DNA of 64,000 nt from Alistipes sp. dk3624 (GCF_009557455.1 NZ_CP045651.1:2790001-2854000); one strand, 5' to 3'; positions 1 through 9,950 are shown, counted from the first letter of the stretch. Numbers and translations: made by a program. The notes: generated from the sequence alone by a model not told the origin.

Positions 1-1430
1 GGGCTGTTCGGGTTGAAGAAGGTGTTTTTGTCCCGCGTGTCGATGCAGATCGGTATCTCGTCGGTGCCGACCAGCGGATCGCCGTCTTCTTTCTCGCAGA
101 CGCCGTATTCCTGGGGAGTCCACGTGCCCAGCGCGAAATAAATGATTCCGTTGTCGGGATCGCCTTTGGCGATGGTCGTTCCCGGGGGCTGGGTCGTGCC
201 GACGTCGGTAATGTTTCCGCAGGTATATTTTACCCATCCGTGCAGTGCGGTGGGCCGCAGCGTGAACGGGCGGCCGAAGCCGACGATGCCGTTCGTGCCC
301 CGGGTACCTATATACTTGCCTACGAACAGGTTGCCTGCGGCCAGCTTGCCTACTCCGGCGATGCCGACGAGTTTCGATTCGAGCCGGGCGGCGTATTGCC
401 CCGGGCTGCCCGGCCGCGTTTCGGCGACTTTGTCGGTCAGCGTCGTGCCGGCAATGGCGGCGCCCGTATTGCCCGTGCCCCAGTAGGCCCCGTCCCTGGT
501 CGGACCCGGGTAGACGATGTCTTTTTCCGTGCACCATTCTTCGAACCCTCCGCCGGTCAGTACGGCTTCGGGATCGGTCGTCAGCGTCGTTACCGGCGAG
601 AGGTCGTCGTCCGAAACGGCCACCACTTCGTAGGCCGTTTCGGGTTCCAGCCCGGCGATGCGGGTATGGAACGCCCCGCCCGACACCTGGATCTTGTCGG
701 AGGGCACTTCGATCCACTGAGCGTCGCCTTGTTTGCGGTAACGGAATCCGAGCGCCGCGCCGCTGCGTCCTTCGGCATAGAGCCAGATGATCCGCGACCA
801 GGCGTCGGTCTGCGTGAACTGCACGGTCACTTCGGTCGGAACGACGTACAACATCCATTGTTCGGTGAAGTCGTGGTATTTGATTTCTACCGACCGGAAC
901 GTTTCGAACGAAGTCAGTTCTTCGGCCGCGGGGGTCATGGTCGTGATGTCTTTCGGGCCGAGTTTGAGTCGGGTGATCCGGATGTGCTGCATGTCGGTTC
1001 CGGTAGGGACGTACGCGCGGGCGATTCGTTTGTCGGGGTCGAATTCGGCGGCGCCGATCTGCGACTCGACCGTGAAAAAGCGTTCGATCGGTTGGTCGGC
1101 CCGCAGTGTCCAGTCGTAGTCCTGGTAGAGCGACAGAACGACGGACAGGTCGGCCCGCAGGTCGAATTCGCCCGACAGCGGAATCGACGAACGTCCTCCC
1201 TCGGTAATCGTTATTTCGCTGATCGGAACCCGGCTGATGTCGGTCGTCTCGTCCAGGTGCAGGGTGACGATCCGGTTTTTTGTGTCGATGTCGGAACTTT
1301 CGCAGGTGAAGCCCTCGCCCTGTACCGACAGGATGTCGATGGATACGACCGGATACGGGATGTCGTTGCGGATACAGGCCCCCAGCGTCAGCGTCAGTAA
1401 CAGGATACAGTAGCGTCGAATGTTCATCAT
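1..1430 (-). CDS. PCMD-domain surface lipoprotein, 3' end beyond the window
   Basis: Open from an ATG-ATG start at 1430 down to base 1 with no stop, so about 476 codons are visible and the C-terminus is missing. The N-terminus is a lipoprotein signal peptide ending LTLGAC. About residues 30-210 look like two beta-sandwich modules. From about residue 290 it carries the PCMD (putative carbohydrate metabolism domain) signature: GGFEEW, YWGTGNTG, then GIAGVGKLAAGNLFVG. The same strings occur in the gene at 3134-5287. It is the last visible gene of the minus-strand surface operon, 8 bp after the barrel gene upstream. The substrate is unknown; glycan binding is only suggested by the family name. 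Family call is fairly sure, role unknown. Confidence 0.8.
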   Translation of the reverse strand, partial: MMNIRRYCILLLTLTLGACIRNDIPYPVVSIDILSVQGEGFTCESSDIDTKNRIVTLHLDETTDISRVPISEITITEGGRSSIPLSGEFDLRADLSVVLSLYQDYDWTLRADQPIERFFTVESQIGAAEFDPDKRIARAYVPTGTDMQHIRITRLKLGPKDITTMTPAAEELTSFETFRSVEIKYHDFTEQWMLYVVPTEVTVQFTQTDAWSRIIWLYAEGRSGAALGFRYRKQGDAQWIEVPSDKIQVSGGAFHTRIAGLEPETAYEVVAVSDDDLSPVTTLTTDPEAVLTGGGFEEWCTEKDIVYPGPTRDGAYWGTGNTGAAIAGTTLTDKVAETRPGSPGQYAARLESKLVGIAGVGKLAAGNLFVGKYIGTRGTNGIVGFGRPFTLRPTALHGWVKYTCGNITDVGTTQPPGTTIAKGDPDNGIIYFALGTWTPQEYGVCEKEDGDPLVGTDEIPICIDTRDKNTFFNPNS

Positions 1431-1438
1431 GGTATCGT

Positions 1439-2308
1439 TTACAGGTGTATGTTCAGCCCGATCCGGATGTTGGCCAAGTTCAGGCGGAAAAGCATTTTCG
1501 AGGCGTGGCGGGTTCCGACGACGTTTCCTTCGGGGTCTTTCTGCGTCACTTTGTTGAACTGGATTCCTCCGAGTCCGAACGAGAGCGTGCCGCACACGTT
1601 GGGAAAAATATAGACGGCCACGCCGGGATTGAACGAAAAGCGGAACTGCAGGTTGTCGCTGTTGGTGTATTTCATCTTTCCGTCGGATTCGTAGGCCAGG
1701 CTCGTCGAACCGGTCTTGACCGCGAACTCCAGTTCGGCGAAGAACCCGAAATGGCCTTTGGCATCGATCCCGGCGTACGAACGTAGGAACGCCCCGTAGG
1801 AAGCGGAGTGGCTCTTGAGGCTGACGTTTGCGAAAGACATGTTCACGTCGTTGACTTCGCCCAGGTCGAGCGTGGCGCTTCCCAGATTGCCTTCCATCTG
1901 CGTATAGCCGAAACGGGCGCCGACGCTCAGGTTGTCTTTGATGAAGTAGCCGAACGACGGGTTGACCGTAAAGATGCTGCCGCTGAGGTTGATCCCGTCG
2001 AGGATCAGCATGTAGTCGGTATCGTCGCTCGACAGGGTGCCGTACGAAACGGTGATACCGGCCGCCATCTCGCCTTTGTAGACGAACTTGATCTTGTTGA
2101 TCTCCCGGTCGATGCGACGACGGGTGGGTAAAAACGGTTTGGTTTGGGCCGTTGCGGATTCTGCGGGCTGCAACCCGGCCTGCGGGACGGGGGACAAGGC
2201 GACCGTATCGTTTTCGGCTGCGGGCGTTTCGGGGGAAGCCGCTGCCGCGGGCGACCAAACGGCGCCGAGTCCGGCCAGTATGCTGAGAAAAAGGATTCGT
2301 TTTTTCAT
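1439..2308 (-). CDS. outer-membrane beta-barrel protein (tandem copy 2)
   Basis: 289 residues with a signal peptide ending near AAAA, a Pro/Thr-rich linker (about 25-60), then regularly alternating amphipathic strands such as FGYFIKDNLSVGARFGYTQ, ending with an aromatic-rich final strand (NIRIGLNIHL). This is the pattern of a small eight- to twelve-strand outer-membrane barrel. It is a clear paralogue of its neighbour at 2322-3125: both have a DGIN or EGIN motif after a strand beginning AGMT or AGIT, and both run SVGARFGY/ALGARFTY. The 13-bp gap to that gene implies cotranscription. It may anchor or export the operon's lipoproteins, but nothing in the sequence proves a role. Confidence 0.75.
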   Translation of the reverse strand: MKKRILFLSILAGLGAVWSPAAAASPETPAAENDTVALSPVPQAGLQPAESATAQTKPFLPTRRRIDREINKIKFVYKGEMAAGITVSYGTLSSDDTDYMLILDGINLSGSIFTVNPSFGYFIKDNLSVGARFGYTQMEGNLGSATLDLGEVNDVNMSFANVSLKSHSASYGAFLRSYAGIDAKGHFGFFAELEFAVKTGSTSLAYESDGKMKYTNSDNLQFRFSFNPGVAVYIFPNVCGTLSFGLGGIQFNKVTQKDPEGNVVGTRHASKMLFRLNLANIRIGLNIHL

Positions 2309-2321
2309 CGTGTCTGCCGAA

Positions 2322-3125
2322 TTAAAGATAGAACGCCACCCCGAGGCCGATGGAGAAAATATTGACCTTGAAATTCATCATGCTGCTCGACCGTTTACCG
2401 ACGGTTACCTGGTTGTGCACCTGCTTGATGCTGCTGTAACTGATCCCCATGACGCCCACGTTGACCTCGAAGGCCATGTTGTTGGTGGCGAATGCGACCA
2501 GCCCGGGCGAAATACCCAGCGACAGCAACAACCCCGTTTCGTAAGTTCCCTTTACCGGAGAACCGGATGCGAACTTGGCCTGCGAGCCGCCGATGGCGAA
2601 CTGCATCTCGTTGAACAGTGCGAAACGCTTGTTGTTGCCCAGCGGGATATACTGCCGCCAAATCAGCGCCCCTTCGTAGACATGCTTCAGCGAGTAGTAC
2701 GAATCTACTTTCAGGTCGATGCCGGTGTCGTCGTCGCCGAGCTGGATGCTGCCGCTGTCGATCCGCAAGTAGGTGCGCGAGTAGGTGAACCGGGCGCCGA
2801 GGGCCATATTGTTCGCTACGGCGTAGGCCAATACCGGGGCGATCTTCACGGTATGCCCTTCCGAGTTGATTCCTTCGATCACGACGAACGTGTAGTCTTT
2901 GTTCGAGTGCGTCGAAAAGGAAGCGGTCATTCCGGCGACCCACTGGCCTTTGGGAACGAACGTGTTGGATAGGCTGATGAGCCCGCGTTCTTTTTTCAAC
3001 GGCTGCCCGGAAGCTCTATCCGCGGCCTCATACGCCGCCGGAGCGGATGCCGGCGACTCTTGCGCCAGCATCCGCCCCGGGCAGGACAGACATAGCAGGA
3101 TCAGGGTGAAGATTCCTCCTTTCAT
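2322..3125 (-). CDS. outer-membrane beta-barrel protein (tandem copy 1)
   Basis: 267 residues beginning with a hydrophobic signal segment, then about ten predicted amphipathic strands ending in IGLGVAFYL, a C-terminal strand with terminal Leu typical of barrel proteins. It aligns by eye over its whole length with the following gene (shared KGQWVAGMTASFS-type opening, GIN motif, ALGARFTYSR). It starts 8 bp after the stop of the DUF4493-PCMD lipoprotein. The pair probably arose by tandem duplication. A transport, anchoring or adhesion role is possible but not shown. Confidence 0.75.
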   Translation of the reverse strand: MKGGIFTLILLCLSCPGRMLAQESPASAPAAYEAADRASGQPLKKERGLISLSNTFVPKGQWVAGMTASFSTHSNKDYTFVVIEGINSEGHTVKIAPVLAYAVANNMALGARFTYSRTYLRIDSGSIQLGDDDTGIDLKVDSYYSLKHVYEGALIWRQYIPLGNNKRFALFNEMQFAIGGSQAKFASGSPVKGTYETGLLLSLGISPGLVAFATNNMAFEVNVGVMGISYSSIKQVHNQVTVGKRSSSMMNFKVNIFSIGLGVAFYL

Positions 3126-3133
3126 GCTATGAT

Positions 3134-5287
3134 TTAATAGATAAATTCGACATCGTCCAAAAACAGGTTACTGTCGGTGCTTCCCTCGAAATAGTCGCCC
3201 CGGTAACTGGCCGACGCCGTTACCATCAGAACGTTTGGTTTTTCGGAATTGTACTGTTCGCGGTAGTTGATCGGGATGGTCACTTCGGTCCACTGCGCTA
3301 CCGACGATTCGATCATCAGGTCGCCGTAACCGAGGATGTGGCCTTCCAGCGTCGAAGCGTCCGACTTTTGGGTATAGAGGAATTCGTCCGAGGGCGAGAA
3401 GGCCGTTTCGTCGGCATCGTTCGTGTTCACCACGTGGCAGGTGGCTCCGGCTTTGGTCATCCGGATCAGGCAGACGAAGATCCGCCCCTTGTCGCCGCTG
3501 CCGACGTTGCATTTGTACCATACTCTGAGTCCGGTCGGCTTTGCGTTGAACGTAAAAGGACGTCCCATGTTGACGGTTCCGCCCATGCCCGACACTGCGC
3601 CGAAAGAGCCGACGAAAATATTCCCGGCGGCCAGTTTACCGATACCCGCCATGTTCGGGAATTGCGTTTGCAGTTTGGCGCAAGTCGTTCCGGAAGATCC
3701 CGGTCGGGGGTCGGCTTCGCCGGTAGTGAGATTGAATTTGTCGCCGAGCGAAGTGGCGCCCGGGTTGCCCGTACCCCAGAATTCGGTTCCGCCGCTGGCA
3801 TAGGGATACCATGCCTTGCCGGACTTCTGCCACTCTTCGAATCCTGCGTTCGGCAGTTGGATGCCGGCTTCGGTGTTGACGCTCCGCACGGCTCCGTTCT
3901 CGGCTCCGTTTTCGAGCAACTGGCATTCGTAAGTGCGGCCGGCTTTGAAATCGGTCGCTTGGGCCGTATAAGTGTACCCGTCCGCGCCTTTCGATGCGTT
4001 CAGTTCCGTCCAGGCGTCGGTGCCGGCGATCCGGTAACGTATCTTGATATCCGTGCCCGAGGGGTTGGTGACGATGGCGTTCAGGTTCGCCGTGCCGAAC
4101 CACAAGTCGGTCGACGAAGCTCCCGTCGCACCGGCTACCGCGACGCGCGCCGTGGCTTTGCCTTCGCTGTTGTCCGTATCGGTCATCAGGAAACTCAGTT
4201 CATTGACGCCGCTGGTCAGTTTCGCGAAGAAAGTGCCGTCGAGCGACAGCGAACTGTTGTATTCGTCGATTTTTTTGAAGGCGATTCCCTCCGCTGCGAT
4301 TCCGTCTACTGCTGCGCCCCCGGCCACGACGTCGTACTGCTGCCCCCCGGCCGTCATTTTCAGCGACGAGAGCGGGTTGATCGAAGCGATTTTGAACTTC
4401 ACCGGGTCGAGATAGTATCCCGTAACGTTTCCGATCGGGAATCCGTCCCCGGTCAGCGTCGGTTGCGGGCTGAACGTGAAGCTGTCGTCGTGCGCGCTCT
4501 CATACTCCCGCACTTTGACGTTCACGGTCAGGTAACCGTCCGGGGTTTTCGAATATTTGAGCGTCAGCGTGTACTGCATACCTTGCTGCGGCAGTTGGAT
4601 TTTTCCGGTTTTCGTGCCGTTCTTGTCGATCTCCGGGTCGGAACTTTCGCCGAAAAATCCCCAGCTCAGGTTCTGCGTCCCTTCGGGCAACAGGAAATAG
4701 CCTACCGTGTCCTCCGTATATTCCAGCGTCGGAACCAGGTTGTTTTCAGCGTCCGTCCGCGAAAATTCGTCGGATGCGCAGACGTAAAGCCGGCGGCTTT
4801 TGTCGAATTTCTGCGTGATGGTCGCATCGAATACGGCACGTACCACGATGTTCGTTATCTTGCACACCACCGGGACGATCTTCGTCTCGTGCGCGGCCAG
4901 GTCGAACTCGGACGTTCCTGCGTAGCTTTTGTGCGTGAAGGAGGCTTCGCTGTTGTCGCCCGCTTCGATGGTTACCTTGTATTTCCCGGCGGCCAGGTAA
5001 AGGTTGGCGGGCACGTCGGTGGCGGGTTTGTATTTGCGGATCAGACTTTCGGTCGCGCCACCCTGGCCGTCCGGTTCGACTTTGTACAGCCGCAGCGTGC
5101 TGATGGCCAGTGCGTCGTATTCGGCGGCTTTGGATTGTCCCCCGTATCCGGGAATATCGAAACTCAGTTGCAGCATTCCCTGTCCGTTTGTCGGCAGGCT
5201 GCCGTCGGCATCGCTTTTACCGCACGATGCCAGCGCCAGCGCCAGGCAGGAAATCAACGCGATGACGGGATTGATATGTTTTTTCAT
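3134..5287 (-). CDS. DUF4493-PCMD lipoprotein
   Basis: 717 residues. The lipobox LALASC is at about residues 17-22. Residues 35-270 match the DUF4493 pattern: a short strand, a CxL or L-rich strand every 40-50 residues, and an amphipathic run ending in KVREYE. A middle Ig-like region (about 275-470) follows. From about 475 there is a PCMD domain opening LPNAGFEEWQKSGKAWYPY, with FWGTGNPGATS and later GKLAAGNIFVGSF. The last segment, LFLDDVEFIY, is the usual closing strand. It lies 18 bp after the 605-residue DUF4493 gene. Presumably an exposed lipoprotein on the outer membrane; the ligand is unknown. Confidence 0.85.
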   Translation of the reverse strand: MKKHINPVIALISCLALALASCGKSDADGSLPTNGQGMLQLSFDIPGYGGQSKAAEYDALAISTLRLYKVEPDGQGGATESLIRKYKPATDVPANLYLAAGKYKVTIEAGDNSEASFTHKSYAGTSEFDLAAHETKIVPVVCKITNIVVRAVFDATITQKFDKSRRLYVCASDEFSRTDAENNLVPTLEYTEDTVGYFLLPEGTQNLSWGFFGESSDPEIDKNGTKTGKIQLPQQGMQYTLTLKYSKTPDGYLTVNVKVREYESAHDDSFTFSPQPTLTGDGFPIGNVTGYYLDPVKFKIASINPLSSLKMTAGGQQYDVVAGGAAVDGIAAEGIAFKKIDEYNSSLSLDGTFFAKLTSGVNELSFLMTDTDNSEGKATARVAVAGATGASSTDLWFGTANLNAIVTNPSGTDIKIRYRIAGTDAWTELNASKGADGYTYTAQATDFKAGRTYECQLLENGAENGAVRSVNTEAGIQLPNAGFEEWQKSGKAWYPYASGGTEFWGTGNPGATSLGDKFNLTTGEADPRPGSSGTTCAKLQTQFPNMAGIGKLAAGNIFVGSFGAVSGMGGTVNMGRPFTFNAKPTGLRVWYKCNVGSGDKGRIFVCLIRMTKAGATCHVVNTNDADETAFSPSDEFLYTQKSDASTLEGHILGYGDLMIESSVAQWTEVTIPINYREQYNSEKPNVLMVTASASYRGDYFEGSTDSNLFLDDVEFIY

Positions 5288-5305
5288 CTTCGTATCGTTG
5301 TCCGG

Positions 5306-7123
5306 TTAATTTTTCGTTACATACAGTCGGATAGTCTTCGTATTGGTGCCCGACGCATCGGTGACCGTCAGACGGAAGTCGCAGTTGCCTTCCTTGTTCA
5401 GCAGCGACAGCAGATCCATAAATCCGGAGATGTCGAACGATAACGTTTTCTGTCCGGACACGGCCGCTCCGGTCGGGAATCCGAATCCTTCCAGTTTGGA
5501 CTGGAATTCTCCCGGATTGATCAGGTCGAGATGCGAAGCCAGGCCTACGCTTTCCAGTTCGCTGGCCGGAAGTACGTTTTCGCTGATGATGTCCACCGTG
5601 AATCCGGTAAATCCGGTTTGCGAGGTCACTCCGATCAGGATCTCCATGCCGATGTGGTTGTAACGGGTGTCGAAGTCGTAGGTCTTCGAACCGCTTTTGT
5701 TTGTCCATACGATGCCCGGTCCCGATTCGGTGGAACCGCTTTCGGTCACGCGGATATTCAGTTTCGTGTAGGAAGTGCGGCCCTTCGAATCGACGGTCAC
5801 GAATTTTGCGGTATGCGTTCCTTCGTATTGATAGAAGCCCGACATGCCGGCGTCTTTCACGGTGGCCGTCAGTACGGAGGTAGAGGCCTCTTTCATCACG
5901 ACATACGGCGCGTTCGCTTCGTTCTCGGGCCACAGGGGTACGGTGCGGTTCTTGTATCCTGCGGCATCGACGGCGGCCAGGAAGTCGGCGTTGTCCGACT
6001 CGAAGACGAGGTTGACCGATTTGACGGTCGCGCCGTCTTCCGGCGTAACGACGGCTTTCAGGTTTTCCGTCCATTTGCCGAGCAGCTCGTCGTACATCGA
6101 CCCGGAAATGGTGTACCCCTGCGCGATGTCCTTGCCGTCGAGCGTCACAACCGGCGATCCTTCGTCGGAGATATCTTCGTCCGGGATCGTCTCCTCGGCG
6201 AAGGCGTACAGTCGCATCACGTCGACGTCGATCTTCTGGTCGTACACCCAGTTTTCGACGGTGATCTGGAATTGCACGTTCCCTTCGTTGGCGTTCAGTA
6301 CGTTGATGGTGATTTTGCGCCATTGTCCGGCCTTGCAGTTGGTGATCTCTTTCGACCAGTTGACCGTCACGTATTCGGGCGTCGCGTCGCCGGGCGCTTT
6401 GTTATATTGGCCGGATAACAGGATTTTCAGCGTATTCGCCGTTTCGACCGCCTTGAAATAGCCCGCTTTGCCGGCGTTGGCCGCCTCGCGGTCGAAAACC
6501 AGCGCGTTGTCGCCGATCGACAACGTGACCGCCAGCTTCTCTTTACCCGCGGCTTCTGCATCGGCGTCGGACATGAACAACTTCTGGAGATCCTGCGTGA
6601 GAGTTACCGTCGTGCGGATGTTCGCCAGCGTGCAGACCAGATCGTCGACCGTCGTTTCGTTGTTTTTGATCACGCTTTTGGTCACCGAACCGGCGTAAAC
6701 CGGTTTTTCCCAGTCGGCATAGGTCGTGCCGGCCATGTAGTCGGCGTAATCCGGCGATTCGGCGGAGACTGTGTAGGAGCCCGGTGTCAGCGGCATACGC
6801 TGGTTTTCCGCTTTTTTGAGGTCTGCATAGACGTGGTTCGTCTGTTCGCCGGTTTTGGCGTTGCGGATGCTCACCTTGTAGTTGTCGGGGGCTTCCGAAA
6901 CGGAACCCGCTGCACGGGTCATCGCCGCTTTCGTGCCGTTGGAGTAGGGGATTACTTCGGCATCGTCCGCCACCGTAACGCTCATCGCGGACATGACCAG
7001 ATAGCCCGTTTCCGTCTGCGGGTCGCCTCCGTCGCCGTTGCCGCCGAAATCGACCGATTCGTCCTTGCAGCCGGACAGCATCAGCGTCATTGCCGTCAGC
7101 GTTACTAAGGTAAAGGTTTTCAT
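5306..7123 (-). CDS. DUF4493-type lipoprotein
   Basis: 605 residues with signal peptide and lipobox (LMLSGC, about residues 14-19) followed by a Gly/Asp-rich linker. The first 290 residues show the DUF4493 layout, including PGSYTVSAES and VDDLVCTLANI, and end in a VENWVYDQKIDVDV-type strand. Two further beta-sandwich modules follow (about 300-450 and 455-605), with no PCMD block. It sits between two other DUF4493 genes in the operon (32 bp and 18 bp gaps), so the proteins are probably made together as parts of one surface structure. Catalytic residues are not recognisable. Confidence 0.8.
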   Translation of the reverse strand: MKTFTLVTLTAMTLMLSGCKDESVDFGGNGDGGDPQTETGYLVMSAMSVTVADDAEVIPYSNGTKAAMTRAAGSVSEAPDNYKVSIRNAKTGEQTNHVYADLKKAENQRMPLTPGSYTVSAESPDYADYMAGTTYADWEKPVYAGSVTKSVIKNNETTVDDLVCTLANIRTTVTLTQDLQKLFMSDADAEAAGKEKLAVTLSIGDNALVFDREAANAGKAGYFKAVETANTLKILLSGQYNKAPGDATPEYVTVNWSKEITNCKAGQWRKITINVLNANEGNVQFQITVENWVYDQKIDVDVMRLYAFAEETIPDEDISDEGSPVVTLDGKDIAQGYTISGSMYDELLGKWTENLKAVVTPEDGATVKSVNLVFESDNADFLAAVDAAGYKNRTVPLWPENEANAPYVVMKEASTSVLTATVKDAGMSGFYQYEGTHTAKFVTVDSKGRTSYTKLNIRVTESGSTESGPGIVWTNKSGSKTYDFDTRYNHIGMEILIGVTSQTGFTGFTVDIISENVLPASELESVGLASHLDLINPGEFQSKLEGFGFPTGAAVSGQKTLSFDISGFMDLLSLLNKEGNCDFRLTVTDASGTNTKTIRLYVTKN

Positions 7124-7155
7124 ATCGTGTCAGTTTTTTATTGTTTCGTTTTCGG

Positions 7156-7947
7156 TCAGGCGTCGGGGTTCAGTTCCACGTCCACCTCTTTGATTTCGAT
7201 CGGGGAGTCGTCGAGCGAAACGGTGATGCTCGCCTGTCCCACCGCCCCTGCGTCGAGCAGGATCGTATGCCATGTCCGGGCCGCGGTCGTGCCGATTTCC
7301 GTTTCGGGGAATTCTACTTTCACGCCGTTGGTTTTCGTCGCCGAACCGCTCAGGAAGAGTTTGGTGGCCGCTTTCACGAAAACGGGGAGCGTGCCGGTAA
7401 GCGGTTTTGCGGTCGATCCGGAAAAGCCCGACCGGAAGCCCGATTCGGTGCGGACGGTCAGGTCGTAATCGGTATAATATTGCCTGAACCATTCGGAACA
7501 GCTCAGCGAATAGACCGAGTTGACCAGCGACAGCGAAACCTGCTCGGTCGTGGTCTTGCGCGCCACGACGGTAAATTGTTTGGTTCCCTTGAAGCAACCG
7601 GCGTTTTCTCCTTCGGTATCCGGATTTCCGTAAGAAAAATCGGCCTGATAGTCGCCCGCCTGTAGCAACGGCTGGTCGTAGTCGGACATTACGTCGTACG
7701 AAGCGACGGTGCCGATGCCGCTCGAAATTTCCAGCCGCAAGTTTTCCGTACCCGGGATATATTCGGCGGGTAGCGTCCGGGTATCTGCTTTGCTGGTTTC
7801 CGCGATGTCTACCGCCGGTGAAATCGTGCAGTAGAAACCGACCGAGCCGTTTCCTGTCGCCTGCGGACCGGACCCGACGTCTTTCGAACAGCCGGAGGCC
7901 CATATTGCCGTTATGGTCAGGATCGTTAAAAGTTTGCTTTTTTTCAT
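7156..7947 (-). CDS. DUF4493-type lipoprotein, single domain
   Basis: 263 residues: lipobox IWASGC, a short linker, then one DUF4493 domain only, with TENLRLEISS, QAGDYQADFSYGNPD and EQVSLSLVNSVYSL. It looks like the N-terminal module of the two larger neighbours without their C-terminal domains. It starts 22 bp after the fimbrillin-like gene. The size and the double-beta-sandwich look of DUF4493 are compatible with a pilin-like or accessory subunit, but that is inference. Confidence 0.78.
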   Translation of the reverse strand: MKKSKLLTILTITAIWASGCSKDVGSGPQATGNGSVGFYCTISPAVDIAETSKADTRTLPAEYIPGTENLRLEISSGIGTVASYDVMSDYDQPLLQAGDYQADFSYGNPDTEGENAGCFKGTKQFTVVARKTTTEQVSLSLVNSVYSLSCSEWFRQYYTDYDLTVRTESGFRSGFSGSTAKPLTGTLPVFVKAATKLFLSGSATKTNGVKVEFPETEIGTTAARTWHTILLDAGAVGQASITVSLDDSPIEIKEVDVELNPDA

Positions 7948-7969
7948 TATCCTAGCTGGTTTGGTTCTG

Positions 7970-9847
7970 TTATTTTATGGAAACCCGTATATTGTCTATG
8001 TAAACGTAGGTATCGCCTGCTGTTATCGTGGATAAGCCTTGCCCGTCTACCCGAAATGAAGCTCTCCACGATAGGCGGTGTTTGTTGGTGCATCCGGTTA
8101 CGGTGATGTTCCTGTGAACAGGCAGATTCGTATAACTGCCGTTCGTACCGGGTTCTTCGGTCAGAAATATGTTCTCGATCGCATTGCCGTCCCCTTTGAT
8201 CGTTCCCGTCTTGGTGTCGGTGCCGAAGTCGTATTTGGAATACATGACGGTTGTTTTATTCAGTATTGTGTTTCCGTTTTTTTTCGTTCCTCCCACGTCG
8301 TATGAAACGAGCAAAGAGACATTCGCGCCTTCCTTGAGACCGGTCAGGTGGGGAGTGTCGATCCGCCCCCGGTGATTGTCTCCTTTGTCGGGATCCGTCA
8401 CAATGGATGATCCCAGGTAACCGAATATCATGGCCGAGGTGTTGGCCTGGATTCCGAACCGGGAAGCCGACCAGCCCGTAAGGTTGTATTTTCCCAAGTC
8501 TTCCGTGTTGTTGTTCCTGTCGCTTCCGCCCGCTCCGCCGAAGTCTTCATAAAACAGATACGGTACGGTCAGGCTGATTTCAGTGTGGGCTTCCGCTGTG
8601 AAATCGACGGCCTTGTGTGAAGTTACGATGGCATGTTCCGAATCGTATGAAAAAGATAAACCGCCGTTGCGGATCAGGTCGCCGTTGGCCCGGCCGTCCA
8701 CTTCGTTGTAGAAACCGAGCATGTATTTATTCTCCGCATTGACCGTGAACGACTGTTTGTTCGTTCCGTTGCGGAACGTCGCCCCGTCCGGGGCCGTTAC
8801 GGTGAAAGAATTCGGTTCTTCGCCGAGATTGTTGCCCGTGATCGAGAAGTCGAGCCACGTGACCGGCAGTTCGTCCGGAACCGTCAGCGTGACCGGCGTG
8901 ATCCGTCCGGCTTCCAGCGTTCTGTCGATCGGCACGCTGAGGCTTCCCGACTGGTAACCGTTCTCGTCGTAAGCCGTGAAACGGACGTCGCCGCTGATGT
9001 TGCCCGGACACAGGAATAGCCATACGTAATTTCCGTCCGGATTATCCTCGGTCGATTCGGTCAGCGGATTTTTCAGTTCGGCGATGACCGTGTTGCCGCC
9101 TTCGGTCAGCTGCGGCGCAGCGGTCGGGTCGGCCAGATCCATCGTCATTCTTCCCACTACGGCTGCGGGAAATTCGACTCTCAGCCGGCTCACCCGTTCG
9201 CCCCATTGGTTGCGGCCGACCGGAACCTGTACTCGCATGACGTGGCACTGGTGAATGAAGTGCATCGCCAGGGTTTCGCTCCCGGCCGTCAGCGCCGCTG
9301 CGGTTACCGGACGGGCCAGCATGAAATCGCAGTTTCCTTTATAAGCGCCGTGCGAGGTTTGATCTTTGATGTCGTAATCGCGCATGTCGTAGGTTCCGTC
9401 CTGCACGGCGGGCAGCGTATAGGTCGCCCGGGTGCCGTCCACGGACTCCGGCGCGGGATAGGCGGCGTAATAGGTATAGTCGCCGGCTTCGAGGTCGGAC
9501 ATCTGCGTGGAAAACAACGCTCCCCACGGGTAGGGACGGAAACATTCGAACGTCTGTCCGTTCAGCGCGTCGTCGCTTCCCGCCGGCCGCCAGTAGACCC
9601 GGATCGCATCCAGTTCCGACCAGTATACTTTATCGAGATTGTCGCCGCCGATGATCGTTTTCGAATGACTTTCCTGTTCCGGGGGTGCGAAAGAGGCCGT
9701 TTCCTGAGCGGCGCGAATGAAGATTTCGGTTTTGCCCGGTTTTTTGTCGGACGGACAGTCGTCTTTGGCGCACCTCGTGGCAAGGAGTGCTACGAGCGGC
9801 AAAATAATAAACGGCAGCGTTTTTTGTCTGGCAGTTTTTTTCATCAT
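7970..9847 (-). CDS. fimbrillin-family (Mfa1-like) lipoprotein, first gene of operon
   Basis: 625 residues. The lipoprotein signal ends LLATRC, and the next residues are KDDCPSDKK. Residues 35-320 follow the fimbrillin-like pattern: SKT...WSELDAIRVYW, SDLEAGDYTYYAAYPA, MHFIHQCHVMRVQVP, then VPIDRTLEAGRITPVTLTVP. The C-terminal 250 residues form a jelly-roll-like region with FYEDFGG and DNIRVSIK, resembling the discoidin/laminin-type ends of Bacteroidales surface proteins. It is the promoter-proximal gene: a -7 box lies about 105 bp upstream. It may be a fimbrial subunit or surface adhesin. No usherless-assembly gene is visible in the window. Confidence 0.75.
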   Translation of the reverse strand: MMKKTARQKTLPFIILPLVALLATRCAKDDCPSDKKPGKTEIFIRAAQETASFAPPEQESHSKTIIGGDNLDKVYWSELDAIRVYWRPAGSDDALNGQTFECFRPYPWGALFSTQMSDLEAGDYTYYAAYPAPESVDGTRATYTLPAVQDGTYDMRDYDIKDQTSHGAYKGNCDFMLARPVTAAALTAGSETLAMHFIHQCHVMRVQVPVGRNQWGERVSRLRVEFPAAVVGRMTMDLADPTAAPQLTEGGNTVIAELKNPLTESTEDNPDGNYVWLFLCPGNISGDVRFTAYDENGYQSGSLSVPIDRTLEAGRITPVTLTVPDELPVTWLDFSITGNNLGEEPNSFTVTAPDGATFRNGTNKQSFTVNAENKYMLGFYNEVDGRANGDLIRNGGLSFSYDSEHAIVTSHKAVDFTAEAHTEISLTVPYLFYEDFGGAGGSDRNNNTEDLGKYNLTGWSASRFGIQANTSAMIFGYLGSSIVTDPDKGDNHRGRIDTPHLTGLKEGANVSLLVSYDVGGTKKNGNTILNKTTVMYSKYDFGTDTKTGTIKGDGNAIENIFLTEEPGTNGSYTNLPVHRNITVTGCTNKHRLSWRASFRVDGQGLSTITAGDTYVYIDNIRVSIK

Positions 9848-9950
9848 CTGGTTTCACGTCGGAAAGCGAATCCGGCATTCGCTGTCTTTCCGAGGTTTTG
9901 TCGATACGGACTTCGGGCTTTTGTCTGTATGAATGTGTAAGTTACACTGT

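Noticed and set aside
3338-5443. Long plus-strand frame of about 700 codons over the lipoprotein genes
   Set aside because: It is antisense to the DUF4493-PCMD gene, has biased low-complexity Arg/Gly/Val composition and no start signals; a shadow of GC-rich coding DNA.
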